NCBI GenBank assembly: GCA_028023455.1
Contig: JAQFVV010012423.1
Coordinates: 8,910,269 to 8,974,268 of the forward strand
Source: Epiperipatus broadwayi
Lineage: Eukaryota > Onychophora > Udeonychophora > Euonychophora > Peripatidae
Length of the DNA stretch: 64,000 nucleotides
Reading direction: 5' to 3'
Shown here: positions 48,248 through 60,120 of the stretch, one piece after another
How positions within the stretch are numbered: position 1 is the first letter of the stretch
Layout of the letters: every line of letters starts with the position of its first letter
Position numbers and translations under genes: made by a program
The notes under the pieces: generated by a model
Seen by the model: only the letters and a program-made list of their open reading frames with translations
Told to the model about the DNA's origin: nothing
Databases searched by the model: none

Positions 48248-49178
48248 AAAGGCAATAGATAGTAGAAATTTCATATATTTATATATGAGACTTGGTTCAA
48301 ATCCTCCTGAGTTCTTCATTTTTTTTTTAAGAGCAAGGTTAATTAGAGGTTTCCATACATTGTGTATTGCCACACTGGGTTAACTTATAGGATTATTTGC
48401 TAATGTCATATGAGCAGCTTCCTTGAATTTTCTTTCTTTGCATCTTTTCTTCCCTATCCTATATTTTTCCAATTAAACATATAGGCATTAGAACATATAT
48501 AGTCTGTTACTGTAGTCTGTGTTCTTTCAATTGCTGTTCAAGAGGGTAACAGGTCTCACCAATATATTTCCTTCCACCTTCACATGGTATTTCATAGATC
48601 AGTTTTCGTTCTTCAGCATTTCCAGTTTAGGCTTGGTAGAAATACAAATTCCTTGCAGTGTGGTAAGACTGGAAATCTGTTCTAATGTTATATTTACTGC
48701 AGATTTTCTTTAATTTGTCCATCATTCCTGGTATATATGGATACACTACAGTACCAATAATTGTTTTTTCTTTTCATGCTGATGGATATCCATTGTTCAT
48801 GAGAGTTTGTTCAATGTGAACCTTCTTATTTTCCAAATCACTGATTTCAGAACAAACTTCTTTTGTTCTGTTCCATAGTGATAGTATAATTCCATATTTA
48901 GTGTTCGTGGTATGATTAGATCTATATGGCAAATATTTGCATATGTGTGTTGGTTTCCTATATAATTGTTTTTATTTTGCTCTGAGGATCACAAAAACAT
49001 CTAAGAATGCTAATTTTTGTTTTCATTCTGATTCCATTGTGAATTTAATTGAAGGAGATATGTTATTGATATGCATCCATAGCATAAATCTATCAGTGAA
49101 GCCACACTTTAAGTGGAAATGCAGTAGTATTTTATGACTATGGTTTCAAGTTCTTCCATGCTCAGCAAGGATGACATA

Positions 49179-49520
49179 TCATGATCTCATGGCCATCCCT
49201 TGATTTTGTTGGAAGAATTCTGAATTATATTGAAAATATGTTGTTGTAGTGCAGAATGTTAATAATTCCATTATACTATCAATGGATAGAGCTGTTCTAG
49301 TTTGTAGACCATTATCATCATATAACCTTTTCTTTACAATAGACAATACCTCATCACTTGGTACATTTGTAAATAGACTTTCTACATCAAAGCTTATCAA
49401 CATGTCAGTTCTTTCCATATTCATGTCCCTGACTAATTCTACAAAGTGCTTAGAATCCTTAATGAAAGATTGTGTCCTGTATGCCAATGGACTAAGAACT
49501 ACGAGAAGAAACCTTGACAA
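49179..49520 (-). pseudogene. Penelope-like reverse transcriptase fragment, minus arm
   Basis: The longest intact piece of the minus-arm polymerase, 113 codons. It contains blocks around SFDVESLFTNVP and the QQNQGMAM(R)S region; an intact element has QGxAMGSPLSP there. It ends just before the deleted catalytic YADD. Compare the plus arm at 49826-50168. Confidence 0.8.
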
Positions 49521-50179
49521 ATTTTTAAAAATGGTGAATTTTTAGAACTTACGATAGGCCTTAATGGAATGTTGTCTCTACGAATTTTAAGTCGTTCATA
49601 CAGGTGAGGAATCTTGCTAAAATACAAAGTTAATTTCCTTTTTTCCGAATCATTGAAATACCCGTGATGCTTCCGGAGTAATGCTTGTAATTTTATTTCT
49701 GTATTTGGAACTACCTAAAATCCACAACATTCCATTAAGATCTATTGTTAGTTCTTAGTCCATTGGCATACAGGACATAATCTTTTGTCAGGGATTCTAA
49801 GTACTTTGTAGAATTAATCAGGGACATGAAAATGGAAACAACTGACATATTGGTAAACTTTGATGTGGTAAGTCTATTTACAAATGTAGCATGTGATGAA
49901 GCTTTGTCTATTGTAAGGAAAAAGTTATATAATAATAGTTTACAAAGTAAATTAATTCTACCTATTGATAGTATAATGGAATTATTATTGTTCTGCATGA
50001 AAACAACTTACTTTCAATATAAATCATAATTCTTTCACAAATTTGAGGGATGGCCATGGGATCACCGTTGTCACCCTTACTGAACAACATTTACATGGAA
50101 GAATTTGAACCACAGCCATAAATACTACTCCATGTCCGCTTAAAGTGTGGTTTCACTATGCTGATGATACATTTGTGGT

Positions 50180-50647
50180 GTGGACGCATATAACAACATA
50201 TCTCCTTCAATTAAATTCCCAATGGAATTGGTATTCTTAGATGTTCTTGTGACAAGACTCCCTCAGGGCAAACTGGGTTACTTGGCATATACATGCAATC
50301 ATACCAGAAGCACTAAACATGGAATTATACTATTACTTTGGATTAGAGCAAAGGAAGTTTGTTTTGAAACCAGTGATTTGGAAAATAAAAAGATTCACAT
50401 TAAACAAACTCTCATGAAAAATGGTTATCCATCAGCCATCATCAAGAAAATCTTTAATAGACACCAAAAGAAAAAAAAAACAATTATTGGTACTGTAGTG
50501 TATCCATATATACCAGGAATGGTGGACAAATTAAAGAAAAACTGCAGTAAATATAACATTAGAACAGATTTCCAAAGTCATACCACACTTCGAGGAATTT
50601 TTACTTCTACCAAGCCTAAACTGGAAATGCTGAAGAACAAAAACTGA
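50180..50647 (+). pseudogene. Penelope-like ORF fragment, thumb and connector to GIY-YIG
   Basis: 155 open codons in the plus arm. VFLDVLVTRLPQGKLGYLAY is followed by a Lys-rich connector (NRHQKKKKTIIGTVVYPYIP) and RTDFQSHTTLRGIF, the region before the GIY-YIG domain in Penelope-like elements. The segment where other members have the HTDRYLN motif is altered (TRSTKHG). Confidence 0.78.
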
Positions 50648-51009
50648 TATATGAAATAACACGTGAATGTGGAAGAAAATATATTAGTGAGCCCTGTCGA
50701 ATAGCGATTGAAAGAACACAAACTAATGGTTAAAAGAGAAAAAATAGATGTGTCTACAGTAGCAGTATACAAAAATATTAAATAGGGAGGAAAAGGTGCA
50801 GAGAAGAAAATTCAAGAAAGATGATCATATGAAAATGGCAAATAATCCTATAAGTCAACCCAGTGTGGCAATAGACAGTGTATGAAAGTCTCTAATTAAC
50901 CTTACTAAGCCTTCAATTAATCTTGCTCTTGGAGGAAAAAAATGAAGGACTCAGGAGGATTTGAATCAACCTTCATATATAAATATATAAAATTTCTATC
51001 TGTTGCCTT

Positions 51010-51088
51010 TGACAGAATAGCTGTTGGTTAGAGCATTTGCCTTAAATTCGATATTTGAGAATCTATAGGTGTGAGTTCGATTCCTATG
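51010..51088 (+). repeat. tRNA-like sequence in the 3' part of the plus Penelope-like arm
   Basis: TAGCTGTTGGTTAGAGC (an A box missing two bases) at about 51018 and GTGAGTTCGATTCC (a perfect B box) at 51070-51083. Corresponds base for base to 48175-48247 in the opposite arm. Confidence 0.65.
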
Positions 51089-51216
51089 TGAATACTGTCA
51101 CTGACCAGCAACACTTGAAGAGTGGAGAATACTACTACTCGAAATGTTGTGTAATTACTAACCTGTGTTGTCTATTTGTGTGTTATTACTAACAAGTTGT
51201 TTGTATTTGAAAAATT

Positions 51217-51540
51217 TTCTATACACTGAATCTTTACTGATAGATGATGGAAATAGTCCAACATATTAGCACATCCAATATACCATTATCACATACCTTC
51301 AGGCAAAATATAAGAGGTAAAATAATATCTAATCTGTGAAGTACATTGAGGTATTGGTTTAAATAAAGTATGATGTGTGTAAAAATTATAAGATTTTAAG
51401 TGTTATAAAAGTATTTATATGTGGGCATAAATAGATATCATAATGCTTACTAGAAATATTATTTACTGAACTAAATACTTTTCCTTTAAAATGCTGTATA
51501 CAAATGAATGTGAAGTATATCTTACAAAAGTCCTTGTATA
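51217..51540. other. AT-rich spacer between Penelope-like and Tigger-like elements
   Basis: Nothing recognised. Confidence 0.35.
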
Positions 51541-51542
51541 TA

Positions 51543-52775
51543 CACCTGGATCTCTTTTTACGCGGACTTATTTAACACGATTTTGAAGTTACGCGATTCG
51601 TGTTTCACCGGAAGTCGAACTCAGATAATGCGCTATTACTTTAAATAATAAATTTTGTGCACTTACGTTTTTTGAAAGTAATGGCACATTATTGGAATTC
51701 GATTTTCATCTTAGTAATTTCAATATTTTCAGTGCTTTATAATAGTAAGATTTTATGCAATAATGAAATTAAAATTATGATTTCCACATTTTATGTATAC
51801 ACATTAAATTTTACAAGATTATAATGTAAATTTGTTCAAACATTGTGTGTGTTAATTTTGCACTTTAAATCACATTCTGTTTTTGCTTTTTAAAAAAGAA
51901 CGTAATCAATTATTAATCATTTAGTGTCCGCAACTTTATTTTTAAAAGATGAGTAATCGCAGTGAAACGAAATTTGATTTTTAAACGGAATTGAAAATTA
52001 AAAAATTAAAGACAAAAATAAAAGTTTAGATACAGAAGAAAATGTAGAAAAAGATAATGAAACAGAAGTGGAACCTGTTCCTTTCACTGCAAAAATGGTC
52101 TTCAACTTTCTAATCAGTTGGCAAATTATTTTCTTATAAATGACACTAATCACGAACGTGTTCTTAAATTCCAACGAGAGCTAAATGATTGTATGTCTGG
52201 ATATCGCGTTCATAAACAATTAATAAAATCATCATCTCAAAGATTAATTACTAATTACGTTTTTTTTTTTCTAAAAAGAAATTAATTTAACAAATTTAAT
52301 ATGATTTACAAGTTACAATCAAGTGTAATAGTTTGTATTGGAACTAAAGTTTATATTGGAAACAACACAACATGAGAGTGAAGTTGGTGCTAGTTGTATT
52401 TCCTCTTGTGAAGAATCAAAAACCAGTTTGCAAACGAACTTGTTTACTGGTAAATAGCGATAATAATTAAAACGTGTATAAAAAAATGTATGCATAAAAA
52501 TATATTGTTTTGAATAAAATTAAATATTATAGTTTGTCTTGTATCAATTTTTTTCAAATTTGAAATTTTTTATTAGTCATATTTTATTTCCTTATTTTTT
52601 TTTTTTGCGCGAATTTTAAAGTGATTTTACGTTGGTGCTTTGCCTTTACGCGAATTTTGAAAAATCACAGACCGCACCCCCCCTTTTTCAATGTAAGTTA
52701 CGTCTATTTTTGCGCGATTTCGTTTGCACGTGTTTTCTGAGGAACCTATCTATCGCATAAAACGAGACCCAGGTG
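51543..52775 (+). mobile_element. Tigger/pogo-like DNA transposon, copy 2
   Basis: 1233 bp flanked by TA (51541-51542 and 52776-52777), with ends CACCTGGATCTC and GAGACCCAGGTG. It aligns with 25892-27090 along both ends and most of the interior. Unlike copy 1 it retains a coding remnant at 52013-52260. The strand is given by that remnant. Confidence 0.78.
52013..52260 (+). pseudogene. C-terminal transposase remnant in Tigger-like copy 2
   Basis: Plus-strand reading gives TEENVEKDNETEVEPVPFTA and, after shifts, NYFLINDTNHERVLKFQREL followed by NDCMSGYRVHKQLIKSSS. The acidic stretch followed by a helical pair resembles the tail of jerky/Tigger-type (CENP-B-like) transposases, downstream of the DDE catalytic core, which is deleted. 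The assignment depends mostly on the TIR and TA duplication. Confidence 0.5.
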
Positions 52776-52777
52776 TA

Positions 52778-54280
52778 TATTCTTTTTTGCCTGTGGGTGA
52801 TTTCATTTTTGGAATATGGATACATCTTCCAAAAAAATGGATTTTAAAATCTGAATACATATATATTGCTATCTCCAATAGAATTCTCTAGGATTCAATA
52901 TTAATTCTGTTGTCAATTTTATTAAAGACCTAACTAAATGAAATTGTATGTAATTATGTAGATATCAAATAAATTGTTTGTCTTGACCTACTTAAAGATG
53001 ATTTACAGACTTTGGTGCACAGTAGAGCTGATTATTTTCTCTGTTTATAGTTAAATGATGATGAATGCATGTCTTTCCTAAATGATATAACAGAAATCTT
53101 CATGCCATGAAATAAAATAAACAAAGCACAAGCGATAAATAAAATTAAAATGATAGTAAACAGTCTGCATACTAATCTGTTTCAGTCATGGTTATAATAT
53201 TAAATGATATTTGCTCTATGTGTGACTGAGACATCTGAACTGTTTCTTAAGCTCTATAGCTATTAATTATTGTAAAATTTATTTTAGGAATTAGATACTG
53301 TATATGATAACTCATTAGTTATGATGGGTTTTCTTTTTGTGTTTTAAACAATTTTTTATAGGACCTAAATAATGTTTGTTTTGCTTATTACTTATTGTTC
53401 TTTGATAAATTTATTATATAAATTTGTTAATAAAATTTAAAGAATTAATAGCTTATAGGTTTCATGTCTGACATGTCATATTATGATATGCATATATTTT
53501 TATGGAAAGATGGTTAACAAAATTACGAGGCTGGATTTAACTACTAGTTATAAAGAGATGGATCAAAATCATTATAGGATATTTCAAAATTAAATGAGTA
53601 ATATAGTGATTAAAATGTATACCTAATTCATTCTTTTGACATATGGTTATCCAAGACTTTCAAAATAAAACCTGAGAGATCCAAAATTCATTTCTTGGAA
53701 GCTGCTGATCATCAAAATAATGCCCTAATATGCAGTTTATTATGTATTCTATGAGGTAAGATATTTATATCAATTTATATGGCATTAACTATTTATTGAA
53801 TTTGTTTCTGTTTGGTAATTATTATTATGTTAGCCCACATTATGAAAACAACTATTCTTCGTCATATTGAAATTGTAAATATTGTCTTATCTATTTACAC
53901 TTCACCTAATATTAATATTAGCAGCACTAGTATGGGTTTGAACCCAACATTATATATGTTAACTGATTCCCATCTCGCTAGAATCGGTACTATATCTATA
54001 GTTTATCATCAGTCAGTACTTGTAAATATAGTATTCGATTATTTATTTTGTAAATTTACTACTAAAACCTTATTAAATGTAAGTGTTAAAAGCCATCGTA
54101 TTTTAAAATTTCTTATTTTTAGAATGTAATAAATTCCTCAAATTATTGTGAATAAAGTTTTTTTTTATTATTGTTTTATTACAAATCTTAATCCCAATTA
54201 AATAGGCTTTGTCTAACACGATGACTTGTGAAATTTAATCAGGTTTATAATATTTTATATTTTGTTTAATGCTTTCTTTA
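52778..54280. other. AT-rich intergenic sequence
   Basis: No gene or repeat recognised. A plus-strand open frame at 53812-54129 has no recognisable family. Confidence 0.35.
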
Positions 54281-56880
54281 ATTAGAAAATGAACCCTTGG
54301 GACATGTTTAATGTTAGTGGGAGACTTCTTATTCTGAGGGAAACCAACCGATAGAAGAGACCACTGGGAAAACGCAGATCACAGAAGGGAATTATGAGTA
54401 AACAGCGTATGTATTGAATCAGGATAGAACAGGGCTGGATCATATATATAGTTAAATTTTGGCTATCAAAGAGTTAGAATCCTGTTCTCAGAGTTACCAT
54501 ACTTCAAGCCAGTTACGTTGTAATCTAAATCATGTCGGGGTAAGAAGATCGTTTACTTAACTCACACCTCTGGGACCTCATCTCACCTGCGATGCGGGGT
54601 CTGAAACATCTACTCCAAAATTGTGAACTGTTCCAAGAAATGTCCTCCTGAACGAAGATCTGCCGATTTACCAATGCCTGTTGCCAACCCAAGTCTACTT
54701 ATGTGCCTTCAATCCAAAGGTAAAATACCTATATTGCCGCCATCCGATGAAGTCTTGATTAGTTAGTTTGTGTCTATTTCCAAATTATATTGTAAGGCTT
54801 TTCTTTATGTCTATTTAACTCTAAAAAAAAACAACTGACATATATGTTAAATGTCTATACAGTCCACTTTAATGTTATATAATTTCTTAAATTTGGTGCA
54901 GCAATTTAGATATCATTTTGTTTCTTTAATTTGTTATTTTGATTTATTTGGTCTGCCAAGTTTGTATCAAAACTCAGCGAGTAAATTTAAATCTGATCTC
55001 TTATAGTTTCTCCTATTACACAAGAGAAACATAAAATTCTTTAAAAAAACTAATTGTTTAGCTTGCTTAGTTTTGTACAAATTGTTTGATTTGTTTTCTA
55101 ATAATTTTACTCTTATCCTCCTTTCATTAGTAAGTTGTTTTACCTGTGTTATAATTAAATCTCACCAGAAGTGAATACGAAGACACTTTGAGGTGTGTGA
55201 GAGCAAGCCATTTAATCCATCTTAGTTTTAAAATCTTGCCCATATACTTTTGATCATTATTATTTAATTGCTTGAGGGGGAATTGTGTTGAGCAATCCAT
55301 TACACTGGAGAGATTGTTTAAATCAGGTATTAATTAATTTATTATGGTCGTTAATGCCCGATTTATTTATGCCTAGGCGTTATAAGGGTGTAATTGCCAT
55401 TGTTTATTTATTAATTTTCTTGCTTTGATATATCTTCAGGATCTTCGGAAAGGACCAATCCCACTCCTCATTATTCCCCACAAAGTAGATGCTTTTCCTA
55501 CTAGGGATTCGATTTCAGGCATTTCTAATAAATCAGTGTATGGAAATAAACGGATGAATTGTCCCAATATGTTACCCGGTGCCACTATTCGTCAAAGATA
55601 TGTTTTAGTTATTAGGCCAGCGTATCTTTTCTTCATTAAAACATGACAAAGCCATCCAGAGTATCTTAAGTGATCTCATATCTTACAAGTGATGGGAAAC
55701 TATAACAAATACCACCTTCACTATTATCCATTTCATTATAGATCTGCAACGCTCTCTGTCAACTGTAATAGCATGCCATTTACCAACCATTTTATTTTAA
55801 TCATTTAGGGTAAATTATACATAATTGCTGCTTATGTTAGGCTGAACTATCTTACTCCCGCTCATCCGGTCGGTCTTCATGATTTGGTATCACGCATCTA
55901 TTTATGCGATTAAAATCGTGCATTATAAAATCTTAATTATATATATTCTAGTATAATAAACCAATTATTGTATCTTTATAATCTCTTAGATGAGAGTAAG
56001 CCACTATATATTATCAATGATTTAATTAAATTCTTCCATGACCTTGGCATGTTAACCAAACCAATCCGTTTTATATTCATATATTAATTACACCAACCAC
56101 CGTATGTTTAGTCGCACCTATAATCTTATTTTATATGTTAAATTGTATTGCAGTTGTACTCATTAATTTCATATTAAAACAAATAGGTATCTAATTGTAT
56201 ATAGTCTCGAATGACTTATTTATTAATTCAGAAGTGCATAATTGCAAATTAAATTATCAGATATGTAACCTCGATTGTATAGACATCCAGAGCTTATATT
56301 GTTTTATTAATATATATATAATCACCTAATAAATTTACTCTAGATCATTTATCTGTATTCTTGCGTTTATCATTTATTACTTGAATCTCTATTATTTGCT
56401 ATTTTATGAGACATATAATTCTTTATTTGAATCAAATGTTTAAATTCAAACCCTTTGTTAATGTTGCCTTGAATATTATTACGACTCAAATCATTAATCA
56501 ATGTCAAACAACTGTCTACCATTTTGGAATGGTTATAGTTTATAGAATATCAAGTCTCTTACTCTCCATGTTCTCATTGCTGGGCCTGGAGTAATGAAAA
56601 ACTTGTTAGTATCATCAAAAGCGTTGTTCGTATAGTTATAGACACTGAAGCACAGGTAAATAGGTTGATATTTGGTATTGTTCCCGACTTATGTATCTTG
56701 CACATACCAGAAGGATATATGTTTGCTTGGATTCTAGGTCTTGTTGAATGAACACACGATTTTGACCGGTACAATATTGATATATCTTAGTTATGCTTAT
56801 GCTATAGAATAACTCTTTTGGAAAAGAAACATATAAATCAAGAGAAGAGATCACACTAAAATGTATTATCATTCTCATTC
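54281..56880. other. Less AT-rich block without recognised gene
   Basis: Base composition rises, especially at 54281-54740 and 55425-55650. A donor-like AATCCAAAG|GTAAAA ends a C-rich stretch at about 54720. Open frames at 55425-55646 (beginning MIYLQDLRKGPIPLLIIPHK) and on the minus strand at 56636-56878 match nothing I know. It may be a further long LTR or another repeat, or a diverged gene. No direct repeat or duplication could be found to settle it. Confidence 0.3.
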
Positions 56881-57129
56881 TCCTTAAAATTGATTTGCTT
56901 CTTAACCTGGCAAATAACTTTGATCATCCATTAATATTCTATATTATATAAATTGACACATGGTGTATGATTGTGGAATGTATGTGGACTAAATCTATGA
57001 CTTTTCATGACATCAAAATAATGATAGCTTTATTACATCTTAACAGTTCCCACTATAATATAATGCTGTTGATCAGTTCAAAACAACATTCTGAAATTAT
57101 CATGTTTAATATTTTAATTCTAGAATTAA

Positions 57130-59145
57130 AAAATGATTGAAAGATGGAAGTACTATATGTAAACTGTTGTATACAGTAGAGACAAAAAAGAGAAAGAACA
57201 AAGCTTATTGAATTCCAGGAAAAAAATACGAATTTTTTTATTGAGAAAATTCAAAATAGAAATGGACATAAATGCATTCAATTAAAGATACAGCAATAGA
57301 GTTGTATTATATTTTGATTACAGAAAAAAATATATTTCAGGAGAGTAACATGCTTAAAAAGATTCAGCACAGAAAGTGATATTAATTAGTGAGATGTAAA
57401 ACATATAGTAATGCAAGAGCAGAGACAAAAAATATATATTTAAAATTGATATCACTAACTCAAGCAATTCATTAATAAATTTTCAATTGAGACAAGGCAA
57501 TAAATGGGGGGAAGGAATATGAAAATATTTATAAAAGTACTCATTTAGAAAAATTGAATATCAGAAGCTCTAAAATAGTATGATAAAGAATTAATTATGA
57601 CATTAAAAAAATCTAACTATGATGTGACAAGAAAAATTATAGAAAAAATAAACATCTAAAAAATATAAAATATTTTATTTTACTATTGGAAAGAAAGATG
57701 TTTTAACAATGAGAAAAAATAATGGCATTATTATTTAAAAAAATAAAATCATAAAGTATGTGGAAGAAGAACCATATAATAATAAAGAACAAATAAGCAA
57801 CAATACTTCTTAGGGTTATGATAAATATATCTTAAAATTACAAGAAATTTTAAATGAAAATGTAAGTATGCAACTAAATCTATGAAGAATGGAAAGGTCT
57901 ATAAATACAAAAATTATTATAGATATTAGTTTTTTTATAAAAAAAGATAAAATAAGATTAGCAAAGCTTTATTTCAAATGTCATAATTATATAGTTATAT
58001 CAGATAATTGAAAGAATGCAGCAATCCATATTGAAATATAAGATTGGTAAAATGGAAAATATTAGAAAACCTTTGGGTCAGATCTATATAAGATTTTTAT
58101 TGAGATCATTATAATTTTGTCTCAAAAAACCTTAAATTTAAACTAATCAAAATAACAAGCTGGATTTTATCATTCAGTAGATCACATTCAGATATTAAGA
58201 TAAATTATAAAATAAAAAAAACCAATGAAATATGAGCTGCCATTTTGCTTTTGAATTTGTATATTACAAAAAGTTACCTGATCTTATAAAGATTTCAATG
58301 GAGATTAAAACGATGAAATATCAAGTCACAGACTTAGAACAATGTTAAATTCTAAAGAATATAATCTAAATGCAACAGCAATGATTAGACTATATGATGA
58401 AACTAAGAAGATTATCACTGATCAAGGTATTTGACAAAGTAATCCCATTTTTTCAAAATTTTTTGGTGATTTTGCATGAAATATTTTATAGCTTAAAGTG
58501 GAAAGATATGAGAATAAAAATAAACGGAGATTATTTAAAGCATCTAGATTTTTCAGAAACTTCAGAAAAAGTCAAAAGTTATCAAATGAAGGTAAGGCTT
58601 AAGATAAATGTCAAAAGATTAAAATAATGACAATGATTTTTCAAAATAAAAGAAATAAAGATTGACAGTAACGAATCAGAAAAAATAATTAATATAATGA
58701 AAACACAATGCATGAAATTAATAGTAAAATTAAATATAGATGAAGTATCTTGTAAAAAAAAAAAAAGAGTATATGATTGTGTACTTGAAAAAAAAAAGAG
58801 GTTTATAATAAATGTGTTTTGTCAGTGATTACTTATGGTCTGAGACTTGGTCATTTAATAGAAAAGCAATATAGACTTCAGACTACACAGTAAAGAGAAT
58901 CATATTTTATGAGTAAGGGTTTGAAAATGAAATAGATGGATATCAGAACAAACAAATGTCACTAACATCTTTGAAAGAATTAAGATACTGAAATTAAGCT
59001 GGGTTAGATATTCTCTTAAAAATGATAACAGATGGACTTCAAGTCTTAAATTTGATTCCAAAATTGTAAAAGATGCTATATATCAAAGAAACAGGAGATC
59101 TTCATCCTGCAGTGGAGTGATAACAGCTGAAAATGCCACATAATA
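57130..59145 (+). pseudogene. Decayed RTE-type LINE ORF2, reverse transcriptase to C-terminus
   Basis: A 78-codon open piece at 58394-58627 corresponds to the RQGDxxSP region (frame-shifted around FDKVIPFFQNF) and MRIKINGDYLKHLDF, after which an intact element has the catalytic FADD; here LDF is followed directly by SETSEK, so the catalytic residues are deleted. Further on, SVITYGLRLG (about 58822) and LIEKQYRLQTTQ match the post-catalytic block, and LKLSWVRYSLKNDNRWTS (about 58989-59041) matches the C-terminal signature seen intact at 42290-42631. The purine-rich body extends left to about 57130 without readable blocks. Confidence 0.65.
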
Positions 59146-59924
59146 TAGATAAGGTATATGCAAAAAATAAACATTAACATTCTAAATAATCCTTTTATAC
59201 AAGAAAAAGATTTAATGCATTTAATGAAATTTTAAGAAATATGTATGTATATAAAATTTATTAAAGATTTCTCTCTTGCGCACACACAATATATTATCAA
59301 TACAAGCATTTAATATTATGTACTATACCTGTCAATCTTCTAAGTGGTTGATTATACTTGTGTGTTTTTAGCTGGTAGACATGAGTTTTCTGATCAACAG
59401 GCACGCAATAAATTAAATAGAATTCTAAATGACGCCATAATAAAAATAAAATATTTTCAACCATATCTATCAATGGTGATTAAAATTAATAACGCAATCA
59501 AAATGGCAAAAATGAAAATAACAAATATAAGATAGAATAAATTTTAAATGACATAGATAAATTATGTATAATATTTGTAGATTTTATAATTAATCCTTTA
59601 TTTTCAGTACACAAACATTTTTGTATATATACATTTGTGACATTTAAGACAATGAGATAATCTTATAACGGAATAACAAATCTATTTCAAAATTAACCAG
59701 GCTTTCAATAAACAATAAGTGTATCAATTCTAAGTACCATATAAATAGAAATAAAGAAATCTTCATTTTAAACACTAAATATGAAACAAGAAATCTTTCT
59801 GTGTTAAGATTATTTTAATTTCAATAATTATTATGCAATTAATTATTTCTAATTTTAAAGCTTTTATAAAATAGCATATTACAATTACCTCTAAAATAGC
59901 ATTTACAACTCAAAATTAGTCACT

Positions 59925-60120
59925 ATTGAAATGGAGAACGATGGAAAACTTCCCTTTCTTAATGATCTTGTTTCTAAAACCAACAATTTTTAGGAACATA
60001 CACATACTGATAGATATCTAAAGGCCTCATCTCAAGAATACCTCATTTCTTGGATAAATAGAGATAGCACTAAGACTGAGACTATTTAGCTTGCATAGTC
60101 AAAATTTCAAAAACATTTGT
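59925..60120 (+). pseudogene. Penelope-like element fragment
   Basis: Reads ENDGKLPFLNDLVSKTNNF, a stop, then EHTHTDRYLKASSQEY. The order KLPFLDxLV...HTDRYL is diagnostic of the Penelope-like reverse transcriptase thumb. Further purine-rich sequence to about 60480 may belong to it, but no GIY-YIG is readable. Confidence 0.68.

Larger units (their letters stand above)
48041..49718 (-). mobile_element. Penelope-like element, minus-strand arm
   Basis: Degenerate but recognisable Penelope-like retroelement. From the right (5') the minus strand reads LYERLKIRRDNIPLRPIVSS (about 49620-49555), SPLAYRTQSFIKDSKHFVEL, then SFDVESLFTNVP (reverse-transcriptase block A; about 49390-49355), TTYFQYNSEFFQQNQGMAM (block B-like), and much later a GIY-YIG segment, LIYEIPCEGGRKYIGETC (about 48620-48560). 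The YADD codons expected near 49100 are lost. After the GIY-YIG come a 3' region and a tRNA-like sequence at 48175-48247. Stops and shifts make it inactive. It is mirrored by the following element. Confidence 0.85.
49721..51216 (+). mobile_element. Penelope-like element, plus-strand arm
   Basis: Mirror copy of the preceding element, head to head at about 49720, 5'-truncated. It reads IPLRSIVSS (about 49735), NFDVVSLFTNVA (block A), TTYFQYKS, then HYADDTFVVW (50154-50183, catalytic YADD intact), VFLDVLVTRLPQGKLGY (thumb region, about 50238-50280), a connector to about 50640, and a GIY-YIG remnant ECGRKYISEPCR (about 50663-50698; the YIG glycine is replaced). Frameshifts break it into at least four pieces. 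The 3' region carries a tRNA-like sequence and ends with TTGTTTGTATTTGAAAAA at about 51216. Confidence 0.87.

Noticed and set aside
51088-51160. Hammerhead ribozyme in the Penelope-like 3' tail
   Set aside because: Penelope-like elements can carry hammerheads, and CTGACCAG followed by CTCGAAA looked suggestive. The conserved CTGANGA core is not present in either arm.
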